Position numbers and translations under genes: made by a program
DNA from: Helicobacteraceae bacterium
GTDB taxonomy: Bacteria > Campylobacterota > Campylobacteria > Campylobacterales > Sulfurimonadaceae
Direction of reading: 5' to 3'
Length of the DNA: 9,232 nt
Assembly: GCA_027081565.1 (NCBI GenBank)
Contig: JALWKG010000388.1
Coordinates: forward strand, 1 to 9,232
Shown here: one piece after another, positions 1 through 6,002 of the stretch
Position numbering within the stretch: position 1 is the first letter of the stretch
How the letters are laid out: each line of letters starts with the position of its first letter
Notes under the pieces: model-generated
What the model was told of the DNA's origin: nothing
The model's input: the letters and a program-made list of their open reading frames with translations, nothing else
Database searches by the model: none

Positions 1-158
1 TTACAGTACTTCACCCATACTACACAATCCGTGCAGTTGGTGGTACTCTTTACCTAATTGGTATGTTCTTATTTGCTTGGAACATGTACAAAACTATGAC
101 TGCCGGTCGTCGCGTTGAAGAGAATGAGCTTCAAAACGCTTCACCTATGGCAGCGTAA
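1..158 (+). CDS. ccoN: cbb3-type cytochrome c oxidase subunit I, C-terminal end only (5' truncated by the window)
   Basis: CcoN is the catalytic subunit of cbb3 oxidase, an inner-membrane protein that carries the low-spin heme b and the heme b3-CuB centre where oxygen is reduced. Only the last 51 residues are present, read in the frame starting at base 3 and ending in TAA at 156-158. They begin HPYYTIRAVGGTLYLIG and run through a final membrane helix (GMFLFAWNMY) into a short cytoplasmic tail. The HPYY.IRA.GG.L...G pattern is characteristic of the last transmembrane region of CcoN. The catalytic histidines lie upstream of the window and cannot be checked. ccoO follows after 14 bases, and the ccoO Shine-Dalgarno region starts at the ccoN stop. 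Identification is secure because of this motif and the complete ccoO, ccoQ and ccoP genes behind it. Confidence 0.93.
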   Translation, partial: TVLHPYYTIRAVGGTLYLIGMFLFAWNMYKTMTAGRRVEENELQNASPMAA

Positions 159-172
159 GGAAAGGGGATAAT

Positions 173-865
173 ATGTTTCATTGGTTAGAAAAACACCCAT
201 TCTTCTTTGCAGTTGGTGTATTTGTTACAATCGCGTTTGCAGGTCTTATCGAGATCGTGCCTAACTTTGCACAGGCATCACAGCCTGTCATCGGTACTAA
301 ACCTTATACAACGCTTCAGTTGGCTGGTCGTCACGTGTATATCAAGAACTCTTGTAATGCATGTCACTCACAGCTTATCCGTCCATTCAAAGCTGAGACA
401 GATCGTTACGGCGATTACTCACTAAGTGGTGAGTACGCGTTTGACCGCCCATTCCTTTGGGGTTCTAAGCGTACTGGTCCAGACCTTCACCGTGTCGGTA
501 ACTACCGTACGACGGACTGGCACGAGAACCACATGAAAGACCCTGTGTCAGTAGTACCAGGTTCTATTATGCCAGGTTACCCATGGTTGTTTGAAAATGA
601 AGCAGATGTTGAAACAGCATATGCTGAGCAGTTAACAGTTAAAAATGTTTTCTCTGTTCCTTACAATACACCACTTCCTATGAAAGATGGATCTAAAGTG
701 ACAGTTGTCCTTGCAGATACATTGTCAGATGCTCAGGCATCTGCATTGGAAGAGGCCAAGTTAGTAGCTGCAGATATGAAAGACAAAAGTGTTCAAGATG
801 CAGTAGCTGCAGGTAAGATCCCAGAGATCGTTGCGCTTATTGCGTACATGAACAGCTTAAAGTAA
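173..865 (+). CDS. ccoO: cbb3-type cytochrome c oxidase subunit II, membrane-anchored monoheme cytochrome c
   Basis: CcoO passes electrons from the diheme subunit CcoP to the heme b/b3 centre of CcoN. The 230-residue product has the normal length for the family. An uncleaved N-terminal helix (about residues 10-30) anchors it in the inner membrane, and the rest is periplasmic. The heme c attachment site is CNACH at residues 61-65, inside the conserved segment NSCNACHSQLIRPF. The SIMPGYPWLF segment at 131-140 supplies Met133 as the likely distal iron ligand. The conserved stretch LWGSKRTGPDLHRVG lies at 95-109. The ATG at 173 is preceded by a purine-rich Shine-Dalgarno (AAGGAAAGGGG, ending at 167) with a five-base spacer. 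The gene sits 14 bases after ccoN and 14 before ccoQ, as expected for a co-transcribed operon. Nothing in it looks degenerate. Confidence 0.97.
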   Translation: MFHWLEKHPFFFAVGVFVTIAFAGLIEIVPNFAQASQPVIGTKPYTTLQLAGRHVYIKNSCNACHSQLIRPFKAETDRYGDYSLSGEYAFDRPFLWGSKRTGPDLHRVGNYRTTDWHENHMKDPVSVVPGSIMPGYPWLFENEADVETAYAEQLTVKNVFSVPYNTPLPMKDGSKVTVVLADTLSDAQASALEEAKLVAADMKDKSVQDAVAAGKIPEIVALIAYMNSLK

Positions 866-879
866 GAGGAGCGTCTTAA

Positions 880-1095
880 GTGGATATTTCAACATTTCAA
901 GCCTACGGTTACTTTGGAATCACTGTCTTTATGGTAGTGGCTCTTTATTCGTACATCTATCATCTTTATAGTAAGAAAAAAGATGTAGCCGGTATAGACT
1001 ATGAAGCGTACAGCAATATGGCACTTAATGACGACATTACCGATGAACCGGTAAACAAAGTCTCTGAAGATGAGACTAAAAAGGTAGGAGAATAA
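880..1095 (+). CDS. ccoQ: cbb3-type cytochrome c oxidase small subunit CcoQ, GTG start
   Basis: CcoQ is a small single-helix subunit thought, from work in other proteobacteria, to stabilise the cbb3 complex or the CcoP association. It is not catalytic. The 71-residue product has one transmembrane helix (about residues 9-30, GYFGITVFMVVALYSYIYHLY), then a KKK patch at 32-34 and an acidic, lysine-containing tail, so the tail should be cytoplasmic. The start is GTG at 880, supported by GAGGA at 866-870 with a nine-base spacer; there is no better in-frame ATG before the helix. Its last codons contain the Shine-Dalgarno (AGGAG, 1086-1090) of ccoP, whose ATG is one base after the ccoQ stop, so translation is probably coupled. 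Sequence conservation in this family is low, so the call rests on size, topology and position between ccoO and ccoP. Confidence 0.9.
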   Translation: MDISTFQAYGYFGITVFMVVALYSYIYHLYSKKKDVAGIDYEAYSNMALNDDITDEPVNKVSEDETKKVGE

Positions 1096-1096
1096 T

Positions 1097-2014
1097 ATGA
1101 ATAAGTTAACCTTAGCGGGTATTATTACTGCCGTCGTTATGTTGGGTGCTACATGGTTATCTGTAGGCGGCTCAAAGGGCGGTTTAAATGGTGATATCGT
1201 TAACATACTTGCAGTTGCTGGCGCGGTTGCACTAGTAATCATTACAGTATTTGTTGTAATCAAGTATGTTCGTCAAATGCAGACAGACACAGCGTCTGGT
1301 AAGCTTGCTGACGAAAATTGGGACGGTATTGGTGAGTATAAAAATGAACTTCCTGCGGGTTGGGCATTTATTATGCTTGGAACAATGATTTGGGGTATGT
1401 GGTACTTCCTGGTAGGTTACCCGGTAAACGCATATTCACAAATTGGTGAGTACAATGAAGACTCAGCGGCACATAACGCCAAGTTTGAAGCCAAATACGC
1501 AAGTATTCAAGGTGATGAGCTTGTAGCTATGGGTGAGTCTGTTTTTCTTGCAGAGTGTAAAGTATGTCACGGTCTAACAGCTGATGGTATCGATGGTAAG
1601 GCAGCAGATCTTAACAGCCGTATTGCTAAAGCTAGTGTTATGCACGTTATTATGAACGGTGCTAACAACATGAAGACTGACTTCCCTGGTGGTATGCCAA
1701 TGGGTCTTAACTACTCATTTGCAGACGAAGCTGAGCTTAACAAACTTGTTGACTATGTGGTTGCAGGACTTCCCGAAAGTGACACTGAAGGTGCTCAGCT
1801 TTTTGAAAAAGGTACTTGTAACTCTTGTCACGGTGCTCATGGTGAAGGTATGGCATTCGCCGGACCTAAGATCAATGGTTTTGATGTAGCAACAGTCTCT
1901 TCTGTACTTAAAGACGGTAAAAAAGGTTCTATTGGTACTATGCCAGCGTTCAGCCGTCTTAACCCTAAGCAGATCGAAGCTGTTAGTGCTTATGTCACTA
2001 GCTTAAGTAAATAA
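1097..2014 (+). CDS. ccoP: cbb3-type cytochrome c oxidase subunit III, diheme cytochrome c, with an extra N-terminal membrane segment
   Basis: CcoP accepts electrons from soluble or membrane cytochromes and delivers them to CcoO. The 305-residue product has two cytochrome c domains. The heme sites are CKVCH at 154-158 and CNSCH at 241-245, with Met200 or Met202 (GGMPMG) and Met282 (TMPAF) as likely distal ligands. Before them lies the campylobacterotal CcoP signature DGIGEYKNELPAGW (76-89) and SQIGEYNE (114-121). Three hydrophobic segments are visible: about 3-23, 34-56 and 88-108. The Helicobacter and Campylobacter CcoP sequences I remember have only the last two, so the first looks like an addition. 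The ATG at 1097 is well supported by AGGAG at 1086-1090 with a six-base spacer. The stop at 2012-2014 overlaps the Shine-Dalgarno of the next gene. Function is certain; the extra helix is an inference from hydrophobicity. Confidence 0.97.
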   Translation: MNKLTLAGIITAVVMLGATWLSVGGSKGGLNGDIVNILAVAGAVALVIITVFVVIKYVRQMQTDTASGKLADENWDGIGEYKNELPAGWAFIMLGTMIWGMWYFLVGYPVNAYSQIGEYNEDSAAHNAKFEAKYASIQGDELVAMGESVFLAECKVCHGLTADGIDGKAADLNSRIAKASVMHVIMNGANNMKTDFPGGMPMGLNYSFADEAELNKLVDYVVAGLPESDTEGAQLFEKGTCNSCHGAHGEGMAFAGPKINGFDVATVSSVLKDGKKGSIGTMPAFSRLNPKQIEAVSAYVTSLSK

Positions 2015-2024
2015 GGAGCCCATT

Positions 2025-2234
2025 ATGAATGAAAACAGAGGTCTGTTTGTTTTAGATGGTGTAACAGGTATGTTGATAGCAACATTGTTGCTACTTAGTA
2101 TTCTTGCAGGACTAACTGTAGCTGGAATCTCAGCTCAGCAGAGAAATGCTAACAACTACTATGAGATTAAAGATGCTCAGTCGATCAAAATGATCAGTAC
2201 TGACAACGTTGCTCATAGAGTTAATGTTAAATAA
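2025..2234 (+). CDS. small single-helix membrane protein, DUF4006-like, encoded with cbb3 oxidase
   Basis: A 69-residue protein with a short polar N-terminus (MNENRGLFVLDG), one strongly hydrophobic helix at about residues 14-36 (containing MLIATLLLLSILAGLTVAG) and a polar tail of about 33 residues that is probably periplasmic or cytoplasmic; the charge pattern does not decide which. From memory this matches the DUF4006 family, which is restricted to Campylobacterota and has no known function. The ATG at 2025 has AAGGAG at 2013-2018 with a six-base spacer, overlapping the ccoP stop. Its own stop overlaps the next Shine-Dalgarno in the same way. Such tight coupling to ccoNOQP makes a role as an accessory oxidase subunit or assembly factor plausible, but no motif shows it. 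It has no cysteine, and a single histidine (His64) offers no metal or heme site. Confidence 0.8.
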   Translation: MNENRGLFVLDGVTGMLIATLLLLSILAGLTVAGISAQQRNANNYYEIKDAQSIKMISTDNVAHRVNVK

Positions 2235-2238
2235 GGAG
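2233..2238 (+). promoter_or_regulatory. Shine-Dalgarno AAGGAG that favours the second of two adjacent ATG codons
   Basis: The AAGGAG overlaps the TAA stop of the preceding gene. It lies three bases before the ATG at 2242 and six bases before the ATG at 2245. The identical AAGGAG in front of the gene at 2025 also has a six-base spacer, so 2245 is the more likely start. Confidence 0.7.
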
Positions 2239-2244
2239 TTCATG

Positions 2245-2346
2245 ATGATTCAAATTATGGATAAAGTGTTGGCATGGGGTCTTTTCTTCATGGCAATGTA
2301 TACACTGTATGCTGTTGTGACTCCGGGTCACTTATACGTAGGCTAG
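2245..2346 (+). CDS. 33-residue single-helix membrane microprotein in the cbb3 oxidase operon
   Basis: This short gene encodes MIQIMDKVLAWGLFFMAMYT followed by LYAVVTPGHLYVG, ending in TAG at 2344-2346. Almost the whole protein is one transmembrane helix (about residues 8-25) rich in Met, Phe and Tyr, with a short PGHLYVG tail. A start at 2242 would add one methionine. A good Shine-Dalgarno (2233-2238), a clean stop, and gaps of ten bases to the gene before and eight to the gene after support it as a real gene rather than spacer. I do not recognise a named family. By analogy, Pseudomonas stutzeri cbb3 oxidase carries CcoM, a single-helix subunit of comparable size, so a structural role in the oxidase is an attractive guess. 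No homology to CcoM is claimed. The C. jejuni cluster, as I recall it, also has a small gene at this place. Confidence 0.75.
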   Translation: MIQIMDKVLAWGLFFMAMYTLYAVVTPGHLYVG

Positions 2347-2354
2347 GTTTCTAG

Positions 2355-3077
2355 TTGCGTAACACACGAGGGCTAGCGGCCCTCATCCTCACACTGCTAT
2401 TTTCCACTTCACTTTTTGCAGAGTATCTTTACCAGGATGATGTTGTTCAAAAAGAGAGTTTCGCTGATGCGATCAATCCTATTGGCCAAGAGCTGTATGA
2501 GAAAACAGGTGTGCGGCTCTACCTTGTGATGCTTCGTGAGCTTGAAAACAATGAGAGTATTGCATCTTATGCACTGAGCATTGCCAAGCAGCAGAATGAA
2601 CCAACTGTGGTTGTCGCTTTTACTGAGATGCCCAAGCAAGTGCAGATCATTGCATCATCACCAGACCTATATAAACGTTTTGACCGTGGACATATCTTAA
2701 GTCCAAATGCTACGCTCATAGGAGCTGTAATTAGTTCTATTATGTTTGCCAGAAGTTTTGATGACGTGAAAGAAGAGATAAGTAACTACGGTGGCGTAGT
2801 GTTACCGATTTTAGGAGAACGTGCTAAAGGTAAAGACTTAGTGGGTAAATATTCCGTAGCGATGTTTGGTGGTTATTCGGAGACGGCTGAAGAAATTGCC
2901 GCTTCTTACGATGTGACACTTGAGCATGCGGCCGGGAACAGCAATCAGGTCGGTGTTGATATCGTTCGTTATATCTTTTATGGCACAATTTTATTTGCCA
3001 TTTTTGGATATTTTAGAGGTCGTAAACGTGCAAAATTAAGAGAAGCGGCAGAAAAAGAAGAGAGTACTAATGAGTAA
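2355..3077 (+). CDS. signal-peptide-bearing, C-terminally anchored protein with a degenerate TPM-like domain, TTG start
   Basis: A 240-residue protein. Residues 1-22 form a classic signal peptide (Arg2 and Arg5, a hydrophobic core, then SLFA before Glu23). The body to about residue 195 is periplasmic. A second helix (about 203-219, YIFYGTILFAIFGYF) is followed by RGRKRAK, which would place the charged tail in the cytoplasm. The arrangement signal peptide, alpha/beta domain, helix, basic tail, and the segment TGVRLYLVMLRELENN (51-66) followed by PTVVVAF (83-89), recall the TPM domain of membrane-linked quality-control proteins. However, the usual G-x-G-L-E motif is not visible, so any TPM relationship is distant. 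The start is TTG at 2355, directly after an in-frame TAG. The Shine-Dalgarno is poor, but no other start keeps the signal peptide, so translation probably depends on reinitiation from the gene eight bases upstream. The 3' end overlaps fixH by eight bases. Confidence 0.75.
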   Translation: MRNTRGLAALILTLLFSTSLFAEYLYQDDVVQKESFADAINPIGQELYEKTGVRLYLVMLRELENNESIASYALSIAKQQNEPTVVVAFTEMPKQVQIIASSPDLYKRFDRGHILSPNATLIGAVISSIMFARSFDDVKEEISNYGGVVLPILGERAKGKDLVGKYSVAMFGGYSETAEEIAASYDVTLEHAAGNSNQVGVDIVRYIFYGTILFAIFGYFRGRKRAKLREAAEKEESTNE

Positions 3078-3585
3078 AAAACCTTCAGACGGAAGAGTTT
3101 GGCCTTATGCCATTGTTATATCTATACTATTTATTGTTGCAGCTGCTGTAGCAACCGTCGTTGTAGCAGTAAAACATCCTGTTGAGATGAGTGACATGGA
3201 CATGCAGGATTATCACCATTATGATGCCAATGCAAACGACATTATAGCTGCTATGATCTACTTTGATAAAAAATACAACTTAAGTTACCACTCACACTCC
3301 TTTGTGCAAGAGGATGCTATGGTCGTTTACAAACTGGTTGACAGTAGTGGCAGAGCTATTGATGATGCAAAAATAAACATTATGGTAACCCGACCTGGAG
3401 ATCATAATAATGATCTACCATTTGAAAAGCCTACTAACGTTGAAAATGGGCTGTACACTTTTCATATAGGATCACTTCCTTTAGCTGGACGATGGAACGT
3501 TTTAGCCCATGTTGTTGCGGGCGATAATGAGCGTTATTTTAACCTCAAAGTAGACACCCGTAATGAAAGTGCTTTTGAGTACTAG
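3070..3585 (+). CDS. fixH: FixH-like cbb3 oxidase assembly protein
   Basis: FixH (CcoH) proteins are single-pass inner-membrane proteins needed to assemble cbb3 oxidase, where they work with the copper transporter CcoI. The 171-residue product starts with DGRVWPYAI (7-15), the typical FixH N-terminus (basic residues, then G-R-x-W-P), followed by one helix at about 12-34 and a periplasmic domain. Towards the end, GLYTFHIGSLPLAGRWNV (127-144) matches the family's G.Y......L..GRW.v pattern. The region after the helix is rich in possible copper ligands: Met40, Met43, Met45, His49, His50, His74 and His76. The gene begins inside the end of the preceding gene (eight-base overlap), with a purine-rich AAGAAGAGAG just upstream, and it closes the oxidase operon. 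Family assignment is by pattern and context; overall sequence similarity in FixH is low. Confidence 0.83.
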   Translation: MSKKPSDGRVWPYAIVISILFIVAAAVATVVVAVKHPVEMSDMDMQDYHHYDANANDIIAAMIYFDKKYNLSYHSHSFVQEDAMVVYKLVDSSGRAIDDAKINIMVTRPGDHNNDLPFEKPTNVENGLYTFHIGSLPLAGRWNVLAHVVAGDNERYFNLKVDTRNESAFEY

Positions 3586-3618
3586 GCACCTGCCTAATTA
3601 AAGTCACTATTCTTTTTT
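3583..3618 (+). terminator. possible weak terminator after the oxidase operon
   Basis: TAGGC (3583-3587) pairs with GCCTA (3592-3596) around a four-base loop, starting at the fixH stop codon. A run of six T follows at 3613-3618, but 17 bases separate it from the stem, so this is not a standard intrinsic terminator. Some read-through from the oxidase operon into addB is possible. Confidence 0.3.
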
Positions 3619-3637
3619 ACTGACTATAATACCTTAC
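3610..3637 (+). promoter_or_regulatory. probable sigma-70 promoter for addB-addA
   Basis: A perfect TATAAT -10 box lies at 3625-3630. A T-rich stretch (3610-3618) sits just upstream and a TG at 3621-3622 lies two bases before the box. Campylobacterota housekeeping promoters typically have a strong -10 box, T-rich upstream sequence and no clear -35, and none is seen here. Transcription would begin near 3637, giving a leader of about 17 bases with the Shine-Dalgarno AAGGG at 3644-3648, five bases before the addB ATG. Confidence 0.65.
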
Positions 3638-3653
3638 TAATATAAGGGATTAC

Positions 3654-6002
3654 ATGTCAGTCACTACTATCCTTCCCACCTCAAGAGCCATTCGTTCTCA
3701 CCTTTTATCAGAACAAGGTCATGACGGTTTTTTATCCAAGTATTTAGCTATTGGAGAGTTTCTTCAACGTATTATACGTGTTGATGGATATAGCAAGATC
3801 GATGCAGACCAAAGGACACTTCTTCTTTTAGAAGCAGCAGACTTCAACAATTTCTCAAAACTTCAGATAGAACGCAACTTTTTTACCTTTACAGAAAATG
3901 CCAATTATCTTTTTCGTTTTTTTGAAGAGTTAAGTGGAGAGTTAGTCGAGATAGATCAGTTAGAGTTTGCAGACACTTATGGAGAGTATGAAGAGCACAT
4001 TACAATCATGCATGAACTGTACCAGCGCTATGAAAAATTGTGCCAAGAAAAAAAGGTATTGGACACTATATTTGTACCCAAACACTGCCAGTTAAACCAT
4101 GCCTATATCAAAAGTCTGGGGTCAGTTGAACTTCATGCCTTAGGGTACTTGACCAATTTTGAACTCAACTTGCTGTTTCAATGTGCCGCAATCATCCCTG
4201 TTACGATTAACTACACAGCCAACAAGTTTAATAGCAAGCTTACCCAGAAGTTTAGAGACCTAGGGTGCGCGGTTGAAGAGGGATATGTCCAACGTATTCA
4301 TCTTGATACGTTAGTAGTAGAGAAAGGAAATATTTTTGAAGAGCAGATCGATGCTGAAGTAGAAAGTTTTTCTCAGTCACTGTTACAGGTGGGATTTGTC
4401 AAACAAAAAGTATATGAGATGACACAGACAGGTTTGAAACCGGAAGAGATTGTTGTGGTTCTGCCTGACGAAAGTTTTGCAGAGCACCTCAGACGACACG
4501 ATACAGAGAATAACTTTAACTTTGCCATGGGGATACCGCTAGTTCAAAGTCTATTTGTCTCCTCGCTTGAAGCCGTGATGCAATACATAGAAAACAGTAC
4601 CGTAGAAAACAGCGCAAGGTTGAACCGAGTAGGGGCTGAGTTGTACGAAAAGCTATTGCCGTTTTATCATGCAAGGATAGATGGTTTAGAGTTTTCACTG
4701 TTGATGGAACCATTTTTAGAAAAAGAGCATGACCAGGCAGTGGTTGAGTTGGTGAAAGAGGAGCTCTACTATTTTGAGAAGATCATTCCTGTTTTAGAGG
4801 GCGCCACACTGAAGTCTGTTTTACATCTTTTTAGCAAACGTATTAAAGCGAAGTCTGTTGATGATGTCAGAGGGGGGAAAATAACGGTGATGGGTGTTCT
4901 TGAGACACGTTTGGTCTCTTACAAAGGTGTTATTGTTGTCAACTTCAATGAAGGAGTGGTCCCTCGTAAAAGTGAAAAAGATCTCTTTTTAAACTCACAG
5001 ACACGACACAATGCAGGCCTGCCTACTACAAGCGAAAGAGAAGATCTTCAAAAACTCTACTATCATGCACTCTTTACGCAGGCCTCACAGGTGAAAATAG
5101 CGTATGTTAGTTCTTCTGATGCCGTACCATCGCGGTTTCTGACACAACTCTCTCTCCCCCTTGCTACTGCTCAGAATGATGCACATTATGCCCCTATAGT
5201 CATGCCTTTAAAACATTATGAGAAGGTAGCACAGGAAGAGATGGCAGGAGAATATGATTTTACCAAACAACGCCTCTCCGCAACAGGGCTCAAAACATTT
5301 TTAAGTTGCAAACGCAAGTTTTATCACAAGTATGTTGCAGGCATTAAAAATCATGAGATCCTCAAAGATATGCCTCAAGAACATGAGGTCGGCTCCGCCC
5401 TCCATGAAGCGCTGCAGAAAGTCTATGAAGAACAAAACGGTTTTGATGACATTGCTCTTTTACGTAAGGCGGTGGCAAAGGCACTTAAGGATTCAGGTGG
5501 TAACAGCGTGCTTGATCGTTATCTTCATAAGTTATGGATGCAGAAGTTAGAGCCTTTTTTTGAGACAGAGATCAGACGTTTTAAAGAGGTCAGAGTTCAC
5601 AGTTGTGAGCAGAAATTAGAGGCAGTAGTTCAGGGTATCAAGCTTTATGGCGTGATCGATCGCATTGATGCAACTGTTGAAGGTTTTGAGGTCTTGGACT
5701 ATAAAAGTGGTAAGTACAAGACCTATACCAAACGAACTTTAGAAGGTGCTACTGATTTTCAACTGGAGTTCTACTATCTGCTAGCATCTACTTTAGGCAC
5801 TGTAGAGCAGTGTGGTTTTTATGATCTTAATAAAGGTCAAATAGTTTATGAACCTATAATGAATGAGAAGTTGGAAAAATTAGAGGGCATTTTAGAGACC
5901 TTGGTAACTGAGAAACATTATGAGTTTGATATGACAGAAAAGCTAACAGAGTGTGGGTACTGCGAATACGCTTACCTTTGTCAAAGAGGAGGTGTTCAAT
6001 AA
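3654..6002 (+). CDS. addB: AddB subunit of the AddAB helicase-nuclease (PD-(D/E)XK nuclease, Fe-S cluster)
   Basis: AddB pairs with AddA to resect double-strand DNA ends for RecA loading. It is cytoplasmic and cuts one strand. The 782-residue product is shorter than Bacillus AddB (over 1,100). The N-terminal helicase-like half starts TTILPTSRAIRSHLL (4-18), where a Walker A motif would be expected, but no G-K-S/T is present, so the ATPase site looks lost. MGVLETRLVSYKGVIVVNF (413-431), then NEGVVP, is the UvrD/AddB-type C-terminal helicase element. The nuclease domain has GSALHEAL (580-587, His584), VIDRID (667-672, Asp669), LDYKSGK (681-687, Asp682 and Lys684) and DFQLEFYY (701-708, Gln703). 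Cys552, Cys767, Cys770 and Cys776 have the C-x2-C-x5-C spacing of the AddB iron-sulfur cluster. The ATG at 3654 follows AAGGG with a five-base spacer. Confidence 0.92.
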   Translation: MSVTTILPTSRAIRSHLLSEQGHDGFLSKYLAIGEFLQRIIRVDGYSKIDADQRTLLLLEAADFNNFSKLQIERNFFTFTENANYLFRFFEELSGELVEIDQLEFADTYGEYEEHITIMHELYQRYEKLCQEKKVLDTIFVPKHCQLNHAYIKSLGSVELHALGYLTNFELNLLFQCAAIIPVTINYTANKFNSKLTQKFRDLGCAVEEGYVQRIHLDTLVVEKGNIFEEQIDAEVESFSQSLLQVGFVKQKVYEMTQTGLKPEEIVVVLPDESFAEHLRRHDTENNFNFAMGIPLVQSLFVSSLEAVMQYIENSTVENSARLNRVGAELYEKLLPFYHARIDGLEFSLLMEPFLEKEHDQAVVELVKEELYYFEKIIPVLEGATLKSVLHLFSKRIKAKSVDDVRGGKITVMGVLETRLVSYKGVIVVNFNEGVVPRKSEKDLFLNSQTRHNAGLPTTSEREDLQKLYYHALFTQASQVKIAYVSSSDAVPSRFLTQLSLPLATAQNDAHYAPIVMPLKHYEKVAQEEMAGEYDFTKQRLSATGLKTFLSCKRKFYHKYVAGIKNHEILKDMPQEHEVGSALHEALQKVYEEQNGFDDIALLRKAVAKALKDSGGNSVLDRYLHKLWMQKLEPFFETEIRRFKEVRVHSCEQKLEAVVQGIKLYGVIDRIDATVEGFEVLDYKSGKYKTYTKRTLEGATDFQLEFYYLLASTLGTVEQCGFYDLNKGQIVYEPIMNEKLEKLEGILETLVTEKHYEFDMTEKLTECGYCEYAYLCQRGGVQ
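5987..5994 (+). promoter_or_regulatory. perfect Shine-Dalgarno AGGAGGTG that sets the addA start
   Basis: AGGAGGTG lies inside the last codons of addB, seven bases before the ATG at 6002. An in-frame ATG at 5951 would add 17 residues (MWVLRIRLPLSKRRCSI) encoded wholly inside addB, with no family resemblance and no comparable ribosome site. The 6002 start is therefore clearly preferred. The junction TAATG gives a one-base overlap, typical of coupled translation of a heterodimer. Confidence 0.92.

Noticed and set aside
207..425. 72-residue plus-strand frame inside ccoO
   Set aside because: Out-of-frame shadow of ccoO, whose heme and ligand motifs are intact; the same applies to the open frames at 1689-1889, 5332-5550 and 6630-6854.
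889..1263. 124-residue minus-strand open frame across ccoQ/ccoP
   Set aside because: It lies antisense to two secure genes, has no ribosome site, and its composition is what a complement of coding sequence gives.
3602..3625. Second inverted repeat AGTCA...TGACT around the T tract before addB
   Set aside because: Only five pairs, with a long loop that contains the T run; it cannot act as an intrinsic terminator and is expected by chance. An operator role cannot be excluded but is not supported.
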